Positions 32,093-34,631 of a stretch of 34,631 nucleotides of DNA are shown here, in pieces. The notes beneath the pieces were generated by a model that was given only the letters and a program-made list of their open reading frames with translations, did not search any database and was not told the origin of the DNA. The translations under genes and the position numbers were made by a program. This DNA comes from Psychrobacillus vulpis (GTDB taxonomy: Bacteria > Bacillota > Bacilli > Bacillales_A > Planococcaceae): the NCBI RefSeq assembly GCF_006861825.1, contig NZ_VDGI01000028.1, positions 1 through 34,631 on the forward strand, read 5' to 3'. The stretch's first letter is position 1. Each line of letters opens with the position of its first letter.

Positions 32093-32753
32093 TTCGCTAT
32101 TTCCAAACGTTGATTGGCCAAAAATGTGGGATGCAACACTGGAAACATTATATATGACGTCGGTTTCTACTTTACTGACGTTCGTTTTAGGTCTTGCTTT
32201 AGGACTTCTATTATTTTTAACAAGTCCACACCAAGCATGGGCCAATAAATTCGCAAATTGGTTAACTGGGGCAGCAGTGAATATTTTCCGCTCTATTCCA
32301 TTTATTATTTTAATAATATTACTTATTCCATTAACAAAATTATTAGTCGGAACGATGCGTGGTCCAAATGCTGCATTTCCAGCATTAGTAATTGGAGCTG
32401 CTCCGTTTTATGCTCGAATGGTTCTCATTGGGCTTCGAGAAATTGATAAAGGTGTTTTAGAAGCTGCAAAGTCTATGGGTGCTAAAACGTGGACGATTAT
32501 TTGGAAGGTTTTATTACCAGAATCAATGCCAGCATTAGTATCAGGTATTACGGTTACTTGTATTGCGCTTGTAGGCTACACAGCAATGGCGGGCATCATT
32601 GGTGCTGGTGGTTTAGGTACATTAGCATTTCTAGATGGCTTTCAGCGTAGTAGAGAAGACGTTACATTAGTAGCCACTGTATTAATACTAGTAGTTGTAT
32701 TTATCATTCAATGGATTGGCGATATCATCACATCAAAAATTGATAAACGATAA
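32085..32753 (+). CDS. metP: Methionine ABC transporter, permease subunit
   Basis: A 222-residue permease with about five transmembrane segments. The EAA-type contact loop is EAAKSMGAKTWTIIWKVLLP (about 126-145), where the ATPase docks. Ordered MetN-MetP-MetQ as in B. subtilis. Called metI in enteric bacteria. Confidence 0.95.
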   Translation: MINSLFPNVDWPKMWDATLETLYMTSVSTLLTFVLGLALGLLLFLTSPHQAWANKFANWLTGAAVNIFRSIPFIILIILLIPLTKLLVGTMRGPNAAFPALVIGAAPFYARMVLIGLREIDKGVLEAAKSMGAKTWTIIWKVLLPESMPALVSGITVTCIALVGYTAMAGIIGAGGLGTLAFLDGFQRSREDVTLVATVLILVVVFIIQWIGDIITSKIDKR

Positions 32754-32813
32754 TTGGTGTCTACGAGTATACTCGATAACATATGAAAATTAGATAAAAA
32801 GGGGAGATTTTGA

Positions 32814-33617
32814 ATGAAAAAGTTTTTAGCTGGGGCATTATTAACTATTAGTGCGTTAACGCTTGCTGCATGTGGCAATGATGATAGCGGTAAGTTAGTT
32901 GTTGGAGCTTCGAACGTTCCTCACGCAGAAATATTAGAGCAAGTTAAACCTATTTTAGAAAAGCAAGGTATTGAATTAGATATTCAAACTTACCAAGACT
33001 ATGTATTGCCAAACAAAGATTTAGAATCTGGTGATCTAGATGCAAACTATTTCCAACACATTCCTTATTTAGAAGGACAAATTAAAGATAATGGGTATGA
33101 TTTTGTAAATGCAGGTGGAATTCATATTGAGCCAATCGGTATTTACTCAAAAAAATATAAATCGTTAGAAGAATTACCAGAAGGCGCTACTCTAATTATG
33201 AGTAATTCAGTAGCGGACCATGGACGTATTTTATCTTTATTAGAAGCTAAAGGATTAATTAAACTTGCTGATGGTGTTGATAAAACAACAGCGGAAGTTA
33301 AAGACGTAGTAGAAAATAAGAAAAACTTAAAATTTGATGCAAACTACGAACCAGCACTTTTAGTTCAACTTTATGAAAATGAAGAGGGCGATGCTGTTCT
33401 AATCAACTCCAACTTTGCAATTGACGCTGGTTTAAATCCAATAAAAGATTCTATCGCATTGGAAGATAAAGAATCACCATACGTAAACATTATTGCGGTT
33501 AGATCAGAAGATAAAGACAATAAAGAAATAAAAGCGTTAGTAGACGCATTACACTCTAAAGAAATCCAAGATTTCATCCTTAATGAGTGGGACGGAACAG
33601 TAGTACCAGTAAAATAA
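32814..33617 (+). CDS. metQ: Methionine-binding lipoprotein
   Basis: A 267-residue extracellular substrate-binding lipoprotein. Signal peptide with lipobox LTLAAC and lipidated Cys at residue 20; then VGASNVPHAEILEQVKP, QTYQDYVLPN, NYFQHIPYLE and KDVVENKKNLKFDANYEPA of the NlpA/MetQ family. AAGGGGAG upstream of ATG. Last gene of the operon. Confidence 0.97.
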   Translation: MKKFLAGALLTISALTLAACGNDDSGKLVVGASNVPHAEILEQVKPILEKQGIELDIQTYQDYVLPNKDLESGDLDANYFQHIPYLEGQIKDNGYDFVNAGGIHIEPIGIYSKKYKSLEELPEGATLIMSNSVADHGRILSLLEAKGLIKLADGVDKTTAEVKDVVENKKNLKFDANYEPALLVQLYENEEGDAVLINSNFAIDAGLNPIKDSIALEDKESPYVNIIAVRSEDKDNKEIKALVDALHSKEIQDFILNEWDGTVVPVK

Positions 33618-33621
33618 TAAT

Positions 33622-33656
33622 AAAAAACAGGCATGTGATCATGCCTGTTTTTTATT
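33622..33656 (+). terminator. Terminator of the met operon
   Basis: AAAAAACAGGCATG (33622-33635) pairs with CATGCCTGTTTTTT (33640-33653), loop TGAT. Confidence 0.95.
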
Positions 33657-33985
33657 TTGGGGATATGCGTTTAAGAATAGAGAGTATGTTGCGCTAACCG
33701 AGCATAACAAGCGATTATTCGAGCATAAAAGAACTCCATCCGCGAATAAAACAAGTCTATCCGAGCGTATGTATCCCAAGCGAGCATAGCCAGAGGTTAT
33801 CCGCGCATAAGAGAGTCCCCTTCGCACCATGTCTCCCAACCAAGCATAACAAGCGATTATTCGAGCATAAAAGAGCTCCATCCGCGCATAAATCAAGTCT
33901 ATCCGAGCATATGTGTCCCAAGCGAGCATAGCCAGGAGTTATCCGCGCATAAAACAAGTCTATCCGAGCATATGTGTCCCAACCG

Positions 33986-34262
33986 TGTAAATGTGAATAT
34001 AAAAATGTACATTTTTGCTCGCATAAGGATGTACATTATTGATTTTTTTACTCTCAACAGCATAACGTGATAAATTATTACAACTTGACATGGAGCCTCT
34101 GCGGGCATGACTATACCGCCAAAAAATCAGCCGTATCAAGGGCTGGTTAGCCATTCGAGGCTATCATGCCCGCCACTCCAAGTAAAGTAGTAATAATGCC
34201 AAGTGTCAAAAATGTACATCGTTAAACAATCATTTTTGTACATGCTTAAATTATCATTTACA
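33986..34262. mobile_element. 277-bp miniature inverted-repeat element with target duplication
   Basis: Terminal inverted repeats TGTAAATG (33986-33993) / CATTTACA (34255-34262) are flanked by the direct repeat CAACCG on both sides (33980-33985 and 34263-34268). Removing the element with one CAACCG restores the 19-bp array step exactly. Inside are four TGTACA sites near the ends and a large central hairpin. No open reading frame of note. A non-autonomous element that needs a transposase from elsewhere is the best reading; the transposase family is not identified. Confidence 0.85.
34075..34196. other. Elaborate foldback structure in the centre of the miniature element
   Basis: Nested complementary segments in order: TTATTAC (34075-34081) with GTAATAA (34190-34196), TGGAG (34091-34095) with CTCCA (34176-34180), GCGGGCATGA (34101-34110) with TCATGCCCGC (34164-34173). 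The loop contains smaller pairs such as GGC(34141)/GCC(34150). Bulges between helices and a large GC-rich loop look like a structured RNA or a DNA foldback; neither is proven. Confidence 0.6.
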
Positions 34263-34506
34263 CAACCGAGCATAGCCAGGAGTTATCCGCGCATAAGAGA
34301 TCTCCATCCGAGCATAAAACACGTCTATCCGAGCGCATGTCTCCCAAACGAGCATAACGAGCGATTATCCGCGCATAAGAGAGCTCCATCCGCGCAAAAG
34401 AAAGCCCCCTTCGCGCATAAAACATATCTATCCGAACATCCCCAAGTTTACTCGAGAAAAGAATCTTCATTATAAGTATTTAATAGCACACACTAACTCT
34501 AAAATT

Positions 34507-34631
34507 GATTAAGTCCATATAATTGTGTAAAAAGGAAAAGGGTCAAATTAATCCCTCTTGGTTACAATGTTTTCAACGACGATAAACAATGAGGAGAGAT
34601 TAATAATGACCCAATTAAAGTTTACCCTAGA
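34507..34631 (+). mobile_element. Left end of an IS256-family element, cut by the window edge
   Basis: GATTAAGTCC, then ATATAATTGTGTAAAA, is the terminal repeat and matches the complement of 102-123. The first codons of a transposase follow at 34606. The rest of the element lies beyond the window. Confidence 0.8.
34606..34631 (+). CDS. IS256-family (mutator-type) transposase, first codons only
   Basis: ATG 34606 after GAGGAGAG (34591-34598) reads MTQLKFTL before the window ends. MTQL-F-L is a common opening of IS256-group transposases in Bacillales. Only eight full codons are present, so the call leans on the terminal inverted repeat beside it. Confidence 0.65.

Larger units (their letters stand above)
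33694..34440 (+). repeat. Phased 21/19-bp repeat array (right), split by a 277-bp insert
   Basis: Cores CGAGCATA / CGCGCATA and variants start at 33699, 33720, 33741, 33762, 33781, 33802, 33823, 33841, 33862, 33883, 33904, 33923, 33944, 33965 and 33984 (interrupted), then at 34267, 34288, 34309, 34330, 34349, 34370, 34391, 34412 and 34433. Steps are 21 or 19 bp, once 18. The tails between cores also recur as an ordered set, giving a higher-order repeat of five to six units. Not CRISPR, because the units are joined without unique spacers. Confidence 0.9.

Noticed and set aside
34075-34196. Assignment of the foldback to a known guide-RNA family of IS605-type elements
   Set aside because: No remembered consensus could be matched with confidence and no nuclease gene is adjacent, so it is reported only as a possible structured RNA.
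33694-34440. CRISPR array
   Set aside because: Cores are short and degenerate, the intervals are themselves repeated, steps are 19-21 bp, and there are no cas genes.
33639-34470. Complementary-strand open frames with YARI-type seven-residue periodicity
   Set aside because: They come from the 21-bp repeat period. The 19-bp steps shift the frame between blocks, there is no ribosome binding site, and one frame runs across the inserted element.
1-34631. A 34-kb composite transposon bounded by the two IS256-type ends
   Set aside because: The interior is mostly core metabolism in Bacillus-like order (fad, gcvH, met), and only the outward-running ends of the IS copies are visible, so independent insertions or contig breaks explain the data better.

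Overview
The window is low-GC Firmicute DNA, most likely from the Bacillales family Planococcaceae/Caryophanaceae (a Psychrobacillus- or Lysinibacillus-like organism). This is inferred from strong AGGAGG-type ribosome binding sites, frequent TTG/GTG starts, a SAM-I riboswitch in front of metNPQ, a FadR box in front of fadN, and a fad-yusI-gcvH-yusF-yusE-met block that matches the Bacillus subtilis yus region as I remember it. No species call can be made from the sequence alone.

Layout. (1) 1-126 is the end of an IS256-type element running off the left edge. 128-349 is a helically phased repeat array, followed by about 750 bases without a convincing gene. (2) 1108-15375 is one long exopolysaccharide/capsule cluster on the + strand: initiating sugar-phosphate transferase, PHP tyrosine phosphatase, Wzz-like modulator, BY-kinase, two GT-B glycosyltransferases, a Wzy-like polymerase, a MurJ/MviN-type flippase, two large paralogous CelD-like GNAT proteins, a FemAB-like protein, a GalE-like epimerase and a polysaccharide deacetylase. 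It closes with a strong terminator. (3) 15626-17010 holds the 5'-3' exonuclease ypcP converging on a C39-like peptidase gene. (4) 17011-18320 is a gene-poor stretch with several copies of a GC-rich hairpin repeat and a decayed IS1182-type transposase. (5) 18321-21171 is a three-gene operon (Eis-like acetyltransferase, TetR regulator, GNAT acetyltransferase) with a clear sigma-A promoter and a 20-bp palindromic operator. (6) 21226-22959 holds a STAS-domain gene and a thioredoxin-like gene, both on the - strand, separated by more hairpin repeats. (7) 23088-28685 is the fatty-acid beta-oxidation operon fadN-fadA-fadE under a FadR box. (8) 28790-30839 holds another hairpin repeat, a 33-bp tandem repeat, yusI, gcvH, yusF and yusE. 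(9) 30817-33656 is the SAM-I-controlled methionine ABC importer metN-metP-metQ. (10) 33699-34440 is a second phased repeat array, split by a 277-bp miniature element with 6-bp target duplication. From 34507 an IS256-type element begins and runs off the right edge.

How it works together. The polysaccharide cluster has the logic of Wzx/Wzy-dependent export: a lipid-linked unit is started by the phosphotransferase, extended by two glycosyltransferases, probably decorated by the CelD/FemAB-like proteins, flipped by the MviN-type protein, polymerised, and length-controlled by the kinase/phosphatase/modulator trio. The other blocks are household metabolism. The most unusual content is non-coding: two arrays whose CGAGCATA/CGCGCATA cores repeat almost only at 21 or 19 bp, the 277-bp element inserted exactly in phase into one of them, and a dispersed repeat family whose copies carry self-complementary but copy-specific arms.

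Both window ends lie about 125 bases inside an IS256-type end. The window may therefore be a whole contig broken at a multicopy insertion sequence.
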